Positions 52,568 to 61,460 of a DNA stretch of 64,000 nucleotides are shown here, piece after piece. The notes beneath the pieces were generated by a model. The model was given only the letters and a program-made list of their open reading frames with translations. It ran no database searches and had not been told where the DNA came from. A program made the position numbers and the translations under genes. Location of the stretch: the NCBI RefSeq assembly GCF_009696045.1, contig NZ_VUMT01000002.1:62001-126000 (forward strand). Direction: 5' to 3'. This DNA is from Velocimicrobium porci. GTDB lineage: Bacteria; Bacillota; Clostridia; Lachnospirales; Lachnospiraceae. Within the stretch, counting starts at the first letter, position 1, and the number at the start of each line of letters is the position of its first letter.

Positions 52568-54724
52568 CTACTCTTGCATAATGCCCCCAGCATCAAGAAT
52601 TAAACTAATACTTCCATCTCCCAACTGAGTACATCCTGAGATTCCTTTTACTTTTCTTATATAAGTTGGCATTGGTTTTACTACAATTCCCTGTTCTCCA
52701 ATCAGGCGATCGGCAAAAACACAAATCACATGTTCTTCATGTTCAATTAATATCATGACGCCTTCCTCCACATCATCAACAGAATCTTTAATATGATAAT
52801 ATTGATTTAAGCGGATAACAGGATAACATTCTCCTCGAATCATAATATATTCATTTCCATCCGGTTCTACAATTAATTGTTCTTTTTTAACACAAATGAA
52901 TTCTTTTACCGCATTTGTAGCTACTACAAAGTTTGTTTTACCAACACTAAAAATAATTCCATCAATAATTGCAAGAGTAAGAGGAATTTTCATAGTCATT
53001 GTCGTACCAATTCCCTCTTTACTGTCAATCTCCAGACTTCCGCCAATCTGCTGAATGTTTTTCATAACAACATCCATTCCGACACCTCTGCCTGAGTATT
53101 CTGTCACTTCTTTTTTCGTAGAAAAGCCTGGCAATGTTATGAAGGAAAAAACTTCTTTATCACTCAAATCTTTTTCCGATTTATTTCCTAACAAATTATT
53201 TTCCCGTGCTTTCTCTAATATTGCACGCCTACTCAAACCCTTTCCATTATCACTTACTATAATCCAGACCTTTCCGCCTTCATTCTTTGCTTCCAGAATC
53301 ACTTTTCCTTTTTCCGTTTTGCCTAAATTCTTCCTTTCCTCATTGCTCTCAATGCCATGATCAACAGCATTACGTATTAAGTGCATCAATGGGTCTGAAA
53401 TATGTTCTATAATATTTTTATCCACCTCGGTTTCTTCACCGATTACTTCAAGTTCAATATCTTTTCCAAGTTTTTTTGAAACATCATAAACAATTCGATT
53501 CATTTTCTGGAATGTATTTTTCAATGGCATCATTCGCATTGCCATAATGGATTCCTGCAATTCGGTTGTTATTTTTGATAATTGTGCTGCTGCTTTCTGA
53601 AAATTCGTTAAATCTAATCCCGGAACCTGTAAATCCGGATTTTGTAATACAACTGCTTCTGCAATTACAATTTCACCTATTAAATCCATTAATTCATCCA
53701 TTTTCTTAACATTGACACTGATAAAACTCTGTGCCTCTGCTTTTTTCGATTCCTGATGCTTCTTTGGTTCCTTTTTCTTCTGCTCCTGTTCTTTCGACTC
53801 CGATACTTGTTTATTTAATTTCTCAATTAATTTTTCCTGTTCTTTCTTTTCTTGTTCTTTCTCTTCCTGTCCCTGTTTTGGAGAACTTTCTTTTTCCTGT
53901 TCCCCATCCAAATCAATAAATATTTCTCCTCCAGAACAATAAGCTAAGAATTCCTCTGGAGTACATTCTGTAATTTCAATATGGTCCACACCAGAACTAT
54001 GATCAATTAATTCCATAATTTCACTGGCATCTGCCTTTGTCTGCAAAGCCATTTTAAATCCATACTTTAGGATTTCCTCTGAACTTGCCTCATTCGTTAT
54101 AATATCTTCCGGAGTATACTGAAGATCTTCTGCAACCTCTTTTAATGAATATACAGCTGTATAAGCACGTATATTACTCATTTGTGTATCTTTGTTATAA
54201 GTAATAAAAATTTTATAAAATTTACTGTCTGCTGATGCAACCGGTGCAATATAAAATTTCTTTGGAGGTACATATTCCTTTTCAGGAGGAAGTTCTTCTC
54301 CTTTTTCAGTTATATTATGCTTAATCTGGTCTAAGAATACTTTTATGTCGGTTATTAATTGTTCCGGGTCACCATCCGGTTCTCCGCCTTCTCGTATTTT
54401 TTCCAACTCACCATTTATAAAATCCGTTACCTCTAGTATGTAACTTACCAGTTCTGAATGAGGCACATCATCTGGGTGTGATTCCCGAATGTAATAAAAT
54501 ACATCCTCTAACGTATGAGAAACGGTAGTAATATTATTATACATCATAACTCCGGATGAACCTTTTATTGTGTGCATTGCCCGAAAAATTTCATTAATCG
54601 CATTCTCATCAAACTCATTATCATCTTTATGCTCTAATGCCAGATTTTCAATATTTTCAAGCAATTGTTCGCTCTCGAATAAGAACATATCTAACATTCC
54701 CTCTGTAATGAATTCTTCTCCCAT
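52568..54724 (-). CDS. cheA: Chemotaxis histidine kinase CheA
   Basis: 718 residues. The Hpt domain has H51 in FRAMHTIKGSSG. A CheY/CheB-docking part (about 160-270) and a Lys/Glu/Gln-rich linker (about 275-330) follow, then the dimer domain, the ATPase with HLIRNAVDHGIESNEERKNLGK (N box), SDNGKGL, and YSGRGVGMDVV, and a C-terminal CheW-like domain. All kinase boxes are present. It is the central kinase of the operon. Confidence 0.96.
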   Translation of the reverse strand: MGEEFITEGMLDMFLFESEQLLENIENLALEHKDDNEFDENAINEIFRAMHTIKGSSGVMMYNNITTVSHTLEDVFYYIRESHPDDVPHSELVSYILEVTDFINGELEKIREGGEPDGDPEQLITDIKVFLDQIKHNITEKGEELPPEKEYVPPKKFYIAPVASADSKFYKIFITYNKDTQMSNIRAYTAVYSLKEVAEDLQYTPEDIITNEASSEEILKYGFKMALQTKADASEIMELIDHSSGVDHIEITECTPEEFLAYCSGGEIFIDLDGEQEKESSPKQGQEEKEQEKKEQEKLIEKLNKQVSESKEQEQKKKEPKKHQESKKAEAQSFISVNVKKMDELMDLIGEIVIAEAVVLQNPDLQVPGLDLTNFQKAAAQLSKITTELQESIMAMRMMPLKNTFQKMNRIVYDVSKKLGKDIELEVIGEETEVDKNIIEHISDPLMHLIRNAVDHGIESNEERKNLGKTEKGKVILEAKNEGGKVWIIVSDNGKGLSRRAILEKARENNLLGNKSEKDLSDKEVFSFITLPGFSTKKEVTEYSGRGVGMDVVMKNIQQIGGSLEIDSKEGIGTTMTMKIPLTLAIIDGIIFSVGKTNFVVATNAVKEFICVKKEQLIVEPDGNEYIMIRGECYPVIRLNQYYHIKDSVDDVEEGVMILIEHEEHVICVFADRLIGEQGIVVKPMPTYIRKVKGISGCTQLGDGSISLILDAGGIMQE

Positions 54725-54769
54725 TGTCTTCCTCCTTTCACAAATACCTATTTTGTGAGGTTGAATTTA

Positions 54770-54790
54770 GGATTGCCAAAATGGCAATCC
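54770..54790 (-). other. Intra-operon hairpin between cheY and cheA
   Basis: GGATTGCC pairs with GGCAATCC around five bases and is not followed by a U run, so it is not a clear terminator. A second weaker hairpin (CACAAA/TTTGTG) stands just before the cheA ribosome site. RNA stability or processing is a guess. Confidence 0.5.
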
Positions 54791-54804
54791 CTAAGCACCA
54801 CAAA

Positions 54805-55197
54805 TTATATTAATTCCAATTTTCTAAGAACATTTTCAAATTTATCCTGGTCTATTGGCTTACCTGCATAAGCAACACAACCAAGTTCAAATGCCTTCGT
54901 TACATTACGTCCTTCATTTAACGCAGTTGTCATAATAATTTTAGCCGCTTTGTCCTCTGGAATCCCTCTGTCCTTTTCAATATCACGGATTGCTTTTAAT
55001 GCCTGATAACCGTCTAAAGCCGGCATCATAATATCAAGACATACTAAATCGTATCCCTCATCTGCATCTAATGCCATAAGGAATGCATCAACTGCCTCCA
55101 TTCCATCCACTGTTACATCACACTCACCATACTTCGATAAAAAGCGGAGCATAAATTTCCTACTTGCAAAATCATCTTCTGCTATTAATATTCTCAT
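54805..55197 (-). CDS. cheY: CheY-type response regulator
   Basis: 130 residues, a stand-alone receiver. The acidic pocket is E7-D8-D9, the phosphorylation site D55 in LVCLDIMMPALDG, and the switch residues T90/T91 and K113 in AYAGKPID. Within a cheR-cheB-cheY-cheA-cheW-mcp operon it is most likely the CheY output to the flagellar motor. No flagellar genes lie in the window. Confidence 0.88.
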   Translation of the reverse strand: MRILIAEDDFASRKFMLRFLSKYGECDVTVDGMEAVDAFLMALDADEGYDLVCLDIMMPALDGYQALKAIRDIEKDRGIPEDKAAKIIMTTALNEGRNVTKAFELGCVAYAGKPIDQDKFENVLRKLELI

Positions 55198-55268
55198 TTC
55201 TTCCTATATCCTCACTTTCATTTTCTTTTTTATCTCTATTTTAATCCGAAGCAGAGATTCCTACACAC

Positions 55269-56297
55269 CTATCTTCCATTCAGAATGTTATAAATCTTAG
55301 GAGCTACATTATTTATATCAACCTGATATTTTACTGCTCCTATCTCATAAGCAACTTTAGGCATTCCATATACAACACAGCTTGCCTCATCCTGTCCAAT
55401 TGTTTCTGCCCCCGCACGACGCATAGCCAGTAACCCCTTAGCACCGTCTGCCCCCATTCCGGTCAATAATACGCCAATCCCATGAGAACCGGCATTAGCT
55501 GCTACCGAATGAAATAATACATCAACTGATGGACAATGACCACTAACCTTTTCGCCTGCTTTACATTCTACCCGGTATGTACCGCTTATTTTTGTAAGCC
55601 GCATTTGCAAATCCCCCGGGGCAAGCAATACCTTTCCCCGTTCCACAATATCACCGGACTGTGCCTCTTTTACAAACACACTGCTTTGATTATTCAATCG
55701 TTCTGCATACATTGTAGTAAACCCGGGAGGCATATGCTGAACAATTACGGTTCCCGGTATGTCAGGCTTAAAATTTTTTATAACTGTAGCAATTGCTTCG
55801 GTTCCTCCTGTAGAGGCACCAATTGCAATAATGCGTTCTCCATAATTTTTTTCAACATTCTCTAAAATAGAAGAAGTTCCCCTGCTTTGTTTTAAGTTAC
55901 CCATTTTGGCAGTCGAAGCAATTTTTATTTTTATATTCAATTCCTTTTTAACAAAATCTTCAATCTGCTTAGGATTATTTGTATTCGGTTTACTTACAAA
56001 ATCCACGGCCCCAGCATTCAATGCTTCAAAGCTTTCTCTGTTTTTTACGCTAACAACAACTGCAGGCAATGGGTACTGTGGTATAAGTTTTCTTAAAAAT
56101 TCAATCCCGTCCATTCTTGGCATTACAACATCCAATGTCATAACATCCGGACGATACTTTAAAATAGCATCTCTTGCCTCATACGGATTAGAAGCTTGTG
56201 CAACAACTTTCAATGCAGGATCACTTTCAATCCCTCTCACTAAAAGTTCGCGAAACACAAGAGAATCCTCTACAACCAAAACTTTAATCTGTTTCAT
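55269..56297 (-). CDS. cheB: Chemotaxis methylesterase CheB
   Basis: 342 residues. A receiver with D56 (LDVVMPRMDG) is followed by the esterase with Ser162 in GASTGG, His188 in QHMPPGFT and Asp near 285 in GMGADGAKG. It removes methyl groups from receptor glutamates and can deamidate glutamine. It precedes cheY by 71 bases and follows cheR by 18. Confidence 0.96.
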   Translation of the reverse strand: MKQIKVLVVEDSLVFRELLVRGIESDPALKVVAQASNPYEARDAILKYRPDVMTLDVVMPRMDGIEFLRKLIPQYPLPAVVVSVKNRESFEALNAGAVDFVSKPNTNNPKQIEDFVKKELNIKIKIASTAKMGNLKQSRGTSSILENVEKNYGERIIAIGASTGGTEAIATVIKNFKPDIPGTVIVQHMPPGFTTMYAERLNNQSSVFVKEAQSGDIVERGKVLLAPGDLQMRLTKISGTYRVECKAGEKVSGHCPSVDVLFHSVAANAGSHGIGVLLTGMGADGAKGLLAMRRAGAETIGQDEASCVVYGMPKVAYEIGAVKYQVDINNVAPKIYNILNGR

Positions 56298-56315
56298 ACT
56301 ATCACCTATTATTTA

Positions 56316-57128
56316 TTAAATTACTTTTTGATAAACGGCTGGTCTTACATACCGAAACCTCGTTCTCGACTTATCAATCGTTTCCGTTGTTCCAATAAAT
56401 AAATAACCGCCAGCTTCCATATGGTCGTAGATTCGATTAAGCAATTGTATTTTTGTTTCTTCATCAAAATAAATCATAACATTTCTTAAGAATACAATAT
56501 GAAATTTTTTACGAAAGGGAAGTGGATTCATCAAATTAAATTCCCGGAATAAAACCTGCTTTTTTAATTCATCTGTAACCTGATACTCCTCTTCACTTTT
56601 TCGTTTAAAATAGCATTTCTTCCATACATTTGGAAGTGGAGCTATCTGTTCTGCCAAATATTTTCCCTCAATCGCAAATTTCAATACTTTCGTTGATATA
56701 TCTGTTGCCAACAGGGTAGTATCCCAATTACCTTCTGCAAGCTTAAAATAATCCATTAAAAGCATTCCTAGCGTATAAGGTTCCTCACCTGTCGAAGCAG
56801 CTGCACACCATGTACGAATATCCTTATCTTTACTTTCTCTTATTCTTAGCTGTGGAAAGACATTCTCTTTTAAAAAACGAAAGTGCTCTGGTTCTCTCAT
56901 AAAATAGGTATGATTTGTTGTCAACACATTAATAATATTTTTAGCTTCCTGACTATTCGGATGATATTCCACTTCATCCATATATTCGTTATAACTTGTA
57001 TAGCCATTGCGGACTAAGTGATTCTCAAGTCTTCCTTCAATTAATGTCCTTTTATGTCCCAACTCAATACCATACTTTGATTTTACATAATATACAATTC
57101 TTTGAAACTCACTTTCAGAAATTTTCAA
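56316..57128 (-). CDS. cheR: Chemotaxis methyltransferase CheR
   Basis: 270 residues beginning with TTG at 57128; AGGAGG lies seven bases upstream and no ATG fits. The N-terminal helical domain is followed by the SAM domain with AASTGEEPYTLGMLLMDY (about 110-127), ATDISTKVL near 140 and IVFLRNVMIYFDEETK near 208. It methylates receptor glutamates. It is the first gene of the chemotaxis operon. Confidence 0.95.
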   Translation of the reverse strand: MKISESEFQRIVYYVKSKYGIELGHKRTLIEGRLENHLVRNGYTSYNEYMDEVEYHPNSQEAKNIINVLTTNHTYFMREPEHFRFLKENVFPQLRIRESKDKDIRTWCAAASTGEEPYTLGMLLMDYFKLAEGNWDTTLLATDISTKVLKFAIEGKYLAEQIAPLPNVWKKCYFKRKSEEEYQVTDELKKQVLFREFNLMNPLPFRKKFHIVFLRNVMIYFDEETKIQLLNRIYDHMEAGGYLFIGTTETIDKSRTRFRYVRPAVYQKVI

Positions 57129-57160
57129 AAAAGCTCCTCCTACTCCTCACGATATAATAT

Positions 57161-57189
57161 ATTTTAATCGTTTTTTCAACTTTTGTCAA
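57161..57189 (-). promoter_or_regulatory. Promoter of the chemotaxis operon
   Basis: TTGACA and TAAAAT on the minus strand are separated by 17 bases, a sigma-A rather than sigma-D pattern. A short inverted repeat (TTCCAT/ATGGAA, 57203-57216) lies upstream of the -35. The rest of the gap to 57373 shows nothing clear. Confidence 0.75.
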
Positions 57190-57373
57190 TCGAATCCCCA
57201 AATTCCATGAATGGAAGTTCTTTCTTCTTTTTTCATGAAGTCATATATAATTTAACCACATTAATAAACTGTTTCATTTCTTCCTCTGTTCCTATTGTTT
57301 CTGATTTATCTGCTTCATCCCCTTGTTTTCCATAAAAGCTTTGAAAAATCAGCAATTTTATAAAATAGGATTT

Positions 57374-58561
57374 TTATCTATAATACTCTTTTGCCAATGC
57401 CTGAAAGCTTGGAATAGAGCGTTTTATCATATCATAATCAACACAATAAGCAAGGCGAACATATCCCGGACAACCAAATGCACTTCCCGGTACTAATAAT
57501 AATCTATGTTTTTTTGCCTTTTCAGAAAATGCCACATCGTCTTTCTCAAATGCTTTTATAAACAAATAAAATGCACCTTCCGGCTTTACCATTTCATAAC
57601 CGCACCGACTCAATGCATCGTATAGAAATTTACGATTTCTATCATATTGAGAAATGTTTATCGGCACATCCACGCATTTTCCAATTACTTTTTGCAATAA
57701 AGACGGTGCGTTAACAAAGCCAAGAATTCGATTCGCCACATTAGCTGCATGCACAATTTCTTCCCAATCGTCCAATTCACCTGGCATTACTAAATAACCT
57801 ATTCGCTCTCCCGGAAGTGATAAAGACTTACTATAGGAATAACCTACGATTGTATTTTCATAGTACTTTGTCAAAAAAGGCACCTCTACTCCGTCATATG
57901 CAAGTTCCCGATATGGTTCATCTGATATTAAATAAATAGAAGTTCCAAATTTATCCTGCGCCTTATACATTATCTCCGCCAGTGCCTTTATTGTATTTTC
58001 CGAATATACGACACCAGTTGGATTGTTTGGTGTATTCACAATAACCGCCTTTGTTCTTTCTGAAATTCTATTAGCAAATTCCCGAAGATTTGGCAAAAAA
58101 CTCTTTGTATCCGGAGGAACTACAATCAGATTTCCGTCATAATTATTTACATAATTACGATATTCCCCAAAAAATGGTGCAAATACAATTACTTCATCCC
58201 CAGGATTTAACAAGGTTTTCAAAATAACATTCAGTCCGCCGGCTGCACCAACGGTCATTAAAATATGTTCCACTCCAAATGCAGTATCAAATCGCTTATT
58301 CAAAGAAACTGCAATCTCTCTTCTAACTTCCTCATATCCCGAATTATTCATGTACCCATGAATATCCATCGGGTTTTCTTCCGTCACAATATCAATAATT
58401 GCTTTTTTTACTTCGTCTGGTGGTTCTATACTTGGATTGCCTAAGCTATAATCAAAAACATTTTCTGCCCCGTATAAATCCGCCATTTTTTTCCCCTCTT
58501 CAAACATAGCCCGAATTACAGAACTATTCTCTACAAGAGCTTCCATTTTTTTAGAAATCAT
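57374..58561 (-). CDS. PLP-dependent class I aminotransferase
   Basis: 395 residues. The fold-type I motifs are NTPNNPTG near 175-182, SDEPYRELAYDG near 213 and the PLP lysine in YSYSKSLSLPGERIGYL near 235-250. The N-terminus LGNPSIEPPDEV fits aspartate/aromatic-type enzymes. The amino donor and acceptor are not known. AGGAGG precedes the ATG. It is a single gene with its own promoter. Confidence 0.9.
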   Translation of the reverse strand: MISKKMEALVENSSVIRAMFEEGKKMADLYGAENVFDYSLGNPSIEPPDEVKKAIIDIVTEENPMDIHGYMNNSGYEEVRREIAVSLNKRFDTAFGVEHILMTVGAAGGLNVILKTLLNPGDEVIVFAPFFGEYRNYVNNYDGNLIVVPPDTKSFLPNLREFANRISERTKAVIVNTPNNPTGVVYSENTIKALAEIMYKAQDKFGTSIYLISDEPYRELAYDGVEVPFLTKYYENTIVGYSYSKSLSLPGERIGYLVMPGELDDWEEIVHAANVANRILGFVNAPSLLQKVIGKCVDVPINISQYDRNRKFLYDALSRCGYEMVKPEGAFYLFIKAFEKDDVAFSEKAKKHRLLLVPGSAFGCPGYVRLAYCVDYDMIKRSIPSFQALAKEYYR

Positions 58562-58602
58562 GTTTCTCCTCCTAGGTTTACCTTCATTACTGTCATGTTA
58601 TT

Positions 58603-58631
58603 ATTTTAACATAGATGCTTTAATAATACAA
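58603..58631 (-). promoter_or_regulatory. Promoter of the aminotransferase gene
   Basis: TTGTAT and TAAAAT on the minus strand are separated by 17 bases, with TG before the -10. Confidence 0.6.
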
Positions 58632-58682
58632 CAAAAGTCCCTTTTCATGGAACATATGTTTGTGTTAATTTCTTGCGCTTTT

Positions 58683-59390
58683 TTAAATATAAATTGATAT
58701 TCCATAGAGTATAAGTAAATGCACCGGATAAAAAAAATAAAAGAAATATTTTAGTTTTATTCCTCTTTCATGATTATAAAATGCAATCGGAATAAAACCA
58801 AGCAATGCAAACGGCTCCCATAAAAAAGAGCATGCCCCAATAAAAATCTGTTGTTGCTTACAATTACGGTACAAATATAACACTGCTATCGAAACAATTC
58901 CAAACAGGGAATAATCCGTATATAACAAAATACTCACAACAATTCCCAATAACAAAATTATAATATATCCCATTGTAAGGATTCTTCCTGCCACCCTTTG
59001 TTCCAACGTCCGAAAGCCAATCAAAACAAGTAAACCGATAAAAAGCGTAAAAAATACATTTTGGCTTTCCATGTCACAGATCGTCCTACTCACTGCCAAA
59101 TCAAACGGAATTTCAGAAATAAAAGCAAATAAAAGCAGCCTTTCTGCATATTTTTTCACATTATGTGTATGTAAAAAACCCTCTACAAGCAAAAAACAAA
59201 ATATAGGAAATGCACTCCGTCCAATTGCCCTACAAATTTGATACCCCCAAAATATACTATCATGAATTTGTATTCCATTTGAAAAATGGAGCAGATTATT
59301 CAATATAACTGCTCCAATATGGTCAATTAACATTGTTAAGACTGCTATTATCTTTAATGTACTTCCATTGATACCAAATTTTATTTTCAT
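58683..59390 (-). CDS. TraX-family membrane protein
   Basis: 235 residues from the ATG at 59390 with GGGGA before it; the ATG four codons earlier is too close to its AGG. Six or seven hydrophobic segments. GSTLKIIAVLTMLIDHIGAVILN (about 9-31), YQICRAIGRSAFPIFCFLLVEGFLHT (about 48-73) and FAFISEIPFDLAVS near 87 are the TraX/acyltransferase-like pattern. TraX acetylates F pilin, but most chromosomal members have no known substrate. Confidence 0.85.
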   Translation of the reverse strand: MKIKFGINGSTLKIIAVLTMLIDHIGAVILNNLLHFSNGIQIHDSIFWGYQICRAIGRSAFPIFCFLLVEGFLHTHNVKKYAERLLLFAFISEIPFDLAVSRTICDMESQNVFFTLFIGLLVLIGFRTLEQRVAGRILTMGYIIILLLGIVVSILLYTDYSLFGIVSIAVLYLYRNCKQQQIFIGACSFLWEPFALLGFIPIAFYNHERGIKLKYFFYFFYPVHLLILYGISIYI

Positions 59391-59472
59391 TTCTATCCCC
59401 ATACCTAGTTTAATTTTTTTATATCCACATTATACCCTATCTAAGATCGATCAATCAATCCTCTTTCTAAAA

Positions 59473-61176
59473 TCAACTAATCCTCATGCTTTCAAATGTA
59501 CTATATACATCCAAAATTCCATACCCCCATTCCCTATTTGGATAATTTAAATTAATCCTCTTTGCACCGCGAATAAATAAATTTTCGATTTCCGTAGTCT
59601 GCATTGCTCCACTATTTCCTCTGACAATCCCCCACTCCAACATTAATGCTGCAGCACCAGCTCCAATTGCACCTGCAACCGAAGTTCCACTCATTGTCCC
59701 AAATCTTCCATTTAACAGTGGTCCATATACATTTACCCCCGGTGCTGTTATTTCAGGCTTAATATCATTTGTTATCGTATAACCCCTGCTGGCACCCGGA
59801 TAAATACTATTTGTAATATGATTGTATCCTGTCATTGTCAATATTGATGTCGTGTTTCCCGGCTCACATACTGTTGTATAAGGTTCTGGGTTCAAGAAAT
59901 AAGTATCCTTTGTCAAAAAATGCTCCATACTCATCCAAATATTATAAAAAGCATTATCTACCCCGTCATTAAATACCCGAAGCTTCCAAATACCAGGTGT
60001 TGGTGTAACAATCTGAATTACAACTACTTCATCGCCTGTATAGGTTTCTACAACTGTATAATGAATATAAATCTGACTTGCTTCTAAAGGAAATGTAATG
60101 GCGCTACCGTCCTTGTACCAAATTGGAATCTTTCCTGTATACTCTCCCAACGGAGAAATAAGTCCCACAGAAAATAGACTGGGTGCACTTGTCCATAATT
60201 CCATATACACACCTGTTTCATTTTCTCCAACACGAAATTCTACCTCTTCTTCTGTCCCTGCACTTAACAAATCACTTTGGTAGTGATGAGATTGATTTCC
60301 CTCATTTCCTGCTGCCACAACATAAGCAGTCCCAAAAGTAGGAGAAATCATGTTAAGATACCGGCATAGTGGTAAAGTTCCGCTATGGTTTCCGGCATTT
60401 GTCCCTAATCCAACGTAAATAACAAGTGGCATGCTTTTTTGAATTGCAATATTTTGGATATATCTTAATCCCAACATAATATCAATTTCTGAGTAAGCAG
60501 CTGCCTCCTCCTGAATACAAAAAAAATCCCTAAGATGCTGTTTTGCTTCTTTCAGTTTTACAATAACAAGCTGTGCCTGAGGAGCAGCTCCTGTAAACTG
60601 ATTTTCCAAATCCTCATTTCCGGCTGCTAATCCGGCTAAAAATGTCCCATGCCCATTTTCATCTCTTGATGGAACAATCGAATAAGGATCCTCCGATTGT
60701 AAGGCCTCATTAATCATATCCTGAGTATACTCAGAACCATAGTAAAGACCTTCCGGCGAAACCCCTGTTCGCTCCATTTGATCCCAAATTGCTATAATCC
60801 GGCTTGTATTATCTGCATTTTTAAATAAAGGATTGGTGTAATCAATTCCTGTATCAATTAACCCAATTAAAACTCCGCTTCCTGTTAAATTAAGATATGG
60901 CTGTCTGCGAACCCTTAATATACCGGCATCTTCCATACTAGACGTATCTAATAATCCAAAGCATTTCGGAACAGTCGAATATCCATATTGATTCAGCGTA
61001 ATCATAGGATTTCCTGTAATAGGCTGCGCAATCACGAAAAAACGTTCGTTTATCTGCTGTAAACAAGTAGGGTTATAAATACGTTCTAATGACTCTATTC
61101 CTCCCAAATATTCCAATATATAATCTGCATAGCCATTATCATAAAAAATATCTCCACAATTTTCCTGTTTCGCCAT
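59473..61176 (-). CDS. S8 (subtilisin-like) protease without signal peptide, Csp-like
   Basis: 567 residues from the ATG at 61176 (AAGGA upstream). The catalytic triad appears complete: D108 in LIDTGIDYTN, H176 in ENGHGTFLAG and S499 in MSGTSVAGA. A region of about 170 residues (300-470) between His and Ser forms a jellyroll-like insert, as in clostridial CspA/B/C proteases that act in spore germination. A short pro-like N-terminus (1-95) and no export signal fit that group. A role in germination is inference. It is divergent from a secreted subtilase. Confidence 0.85.
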   Translation of the reverse strand: MAKQENCGDIFYDNGYADYILEYLGGIESLERIYNPTCLQQINERFFVIAQPITGNPMITLNQYGYSTVPKCFGLLDTSSMEDAGILRVRRQPYLNLTGSGVLIGLIDTGIDYTNPLFKNADNTSRIIAIWDQMERTGVSPEGLYYGSEYTQDMINEALQSEDPYSIVPSRDENGHGTFLAGLAAGNEDLENQFTGAAPQAQLVIVKLKEAKQHLRDFFCIQEEAAAYSEIDIMLGLRYIQNIAIQKSMPLVIYVGLGTNAGNHSGTLPLCRYLNMISPTFGTAYVVAAGNEGNQSHHYQSDLLSAGTEEEVEFRVGENETGVYMELWTSAPSLFSVGLISPLGEYTGKIPIWYKDGSAITFPLEASQIYIHYTVVETYTGDEVVVIQIVTPTPGIWKLRVFNDGVDNAFYNIWMSMEHFLTKDTYFLNPEPYTTVCEPGNTTSILTMTGYNHITNSIYPGASRGYTITNDIKPEITAPGVNVYGPLLNGRFGTMSGTSVAGAIGAGAAALMLEWGIVRGNSGAMQTTEIENLFIRGAKRINLNYPNREWGYGILDVYSTFESMRIS

Positions 61177-61365
61177 CCTTATTTCCTTTATACCACACAA
61201 ACATCATTTTATTATATGCAAGACAAAATTTTATGCTACAATCATTATACCTAAAACCATTGTATTTTTAGCCTAACTTTTTATTATACTGCAAATTAAG
61301 CACTTGTAAATACCGGTTAGCAGAATTGAATTAATTATACAAAGGATACCATTTTATTCAATATA

Positions 61366-61394
61366 TTTACATTTAATTCCATGTGTGTTATAAT
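61366..61394 (+). promoter_or_regulatory. Promoter of the secreted subtilase
   Basis: TTTACA and TATAAT are separated by 17 bases, with TG before the -10, about 66 bases upstream of the ATG. Confidence 0.8.
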
Positions 61395-61460
61395 CATTTA
61401 TGTAGTATATATACACAAAACCGAAAGCGTATACCTAGCAACGGGAAAGGAGAATCAATT

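Noticed and set aside
55906-56319. Open frame of 137 codons opposite cheB
   Set aside because: Shadow of the cheB receiver domain; no start signal and no family features.
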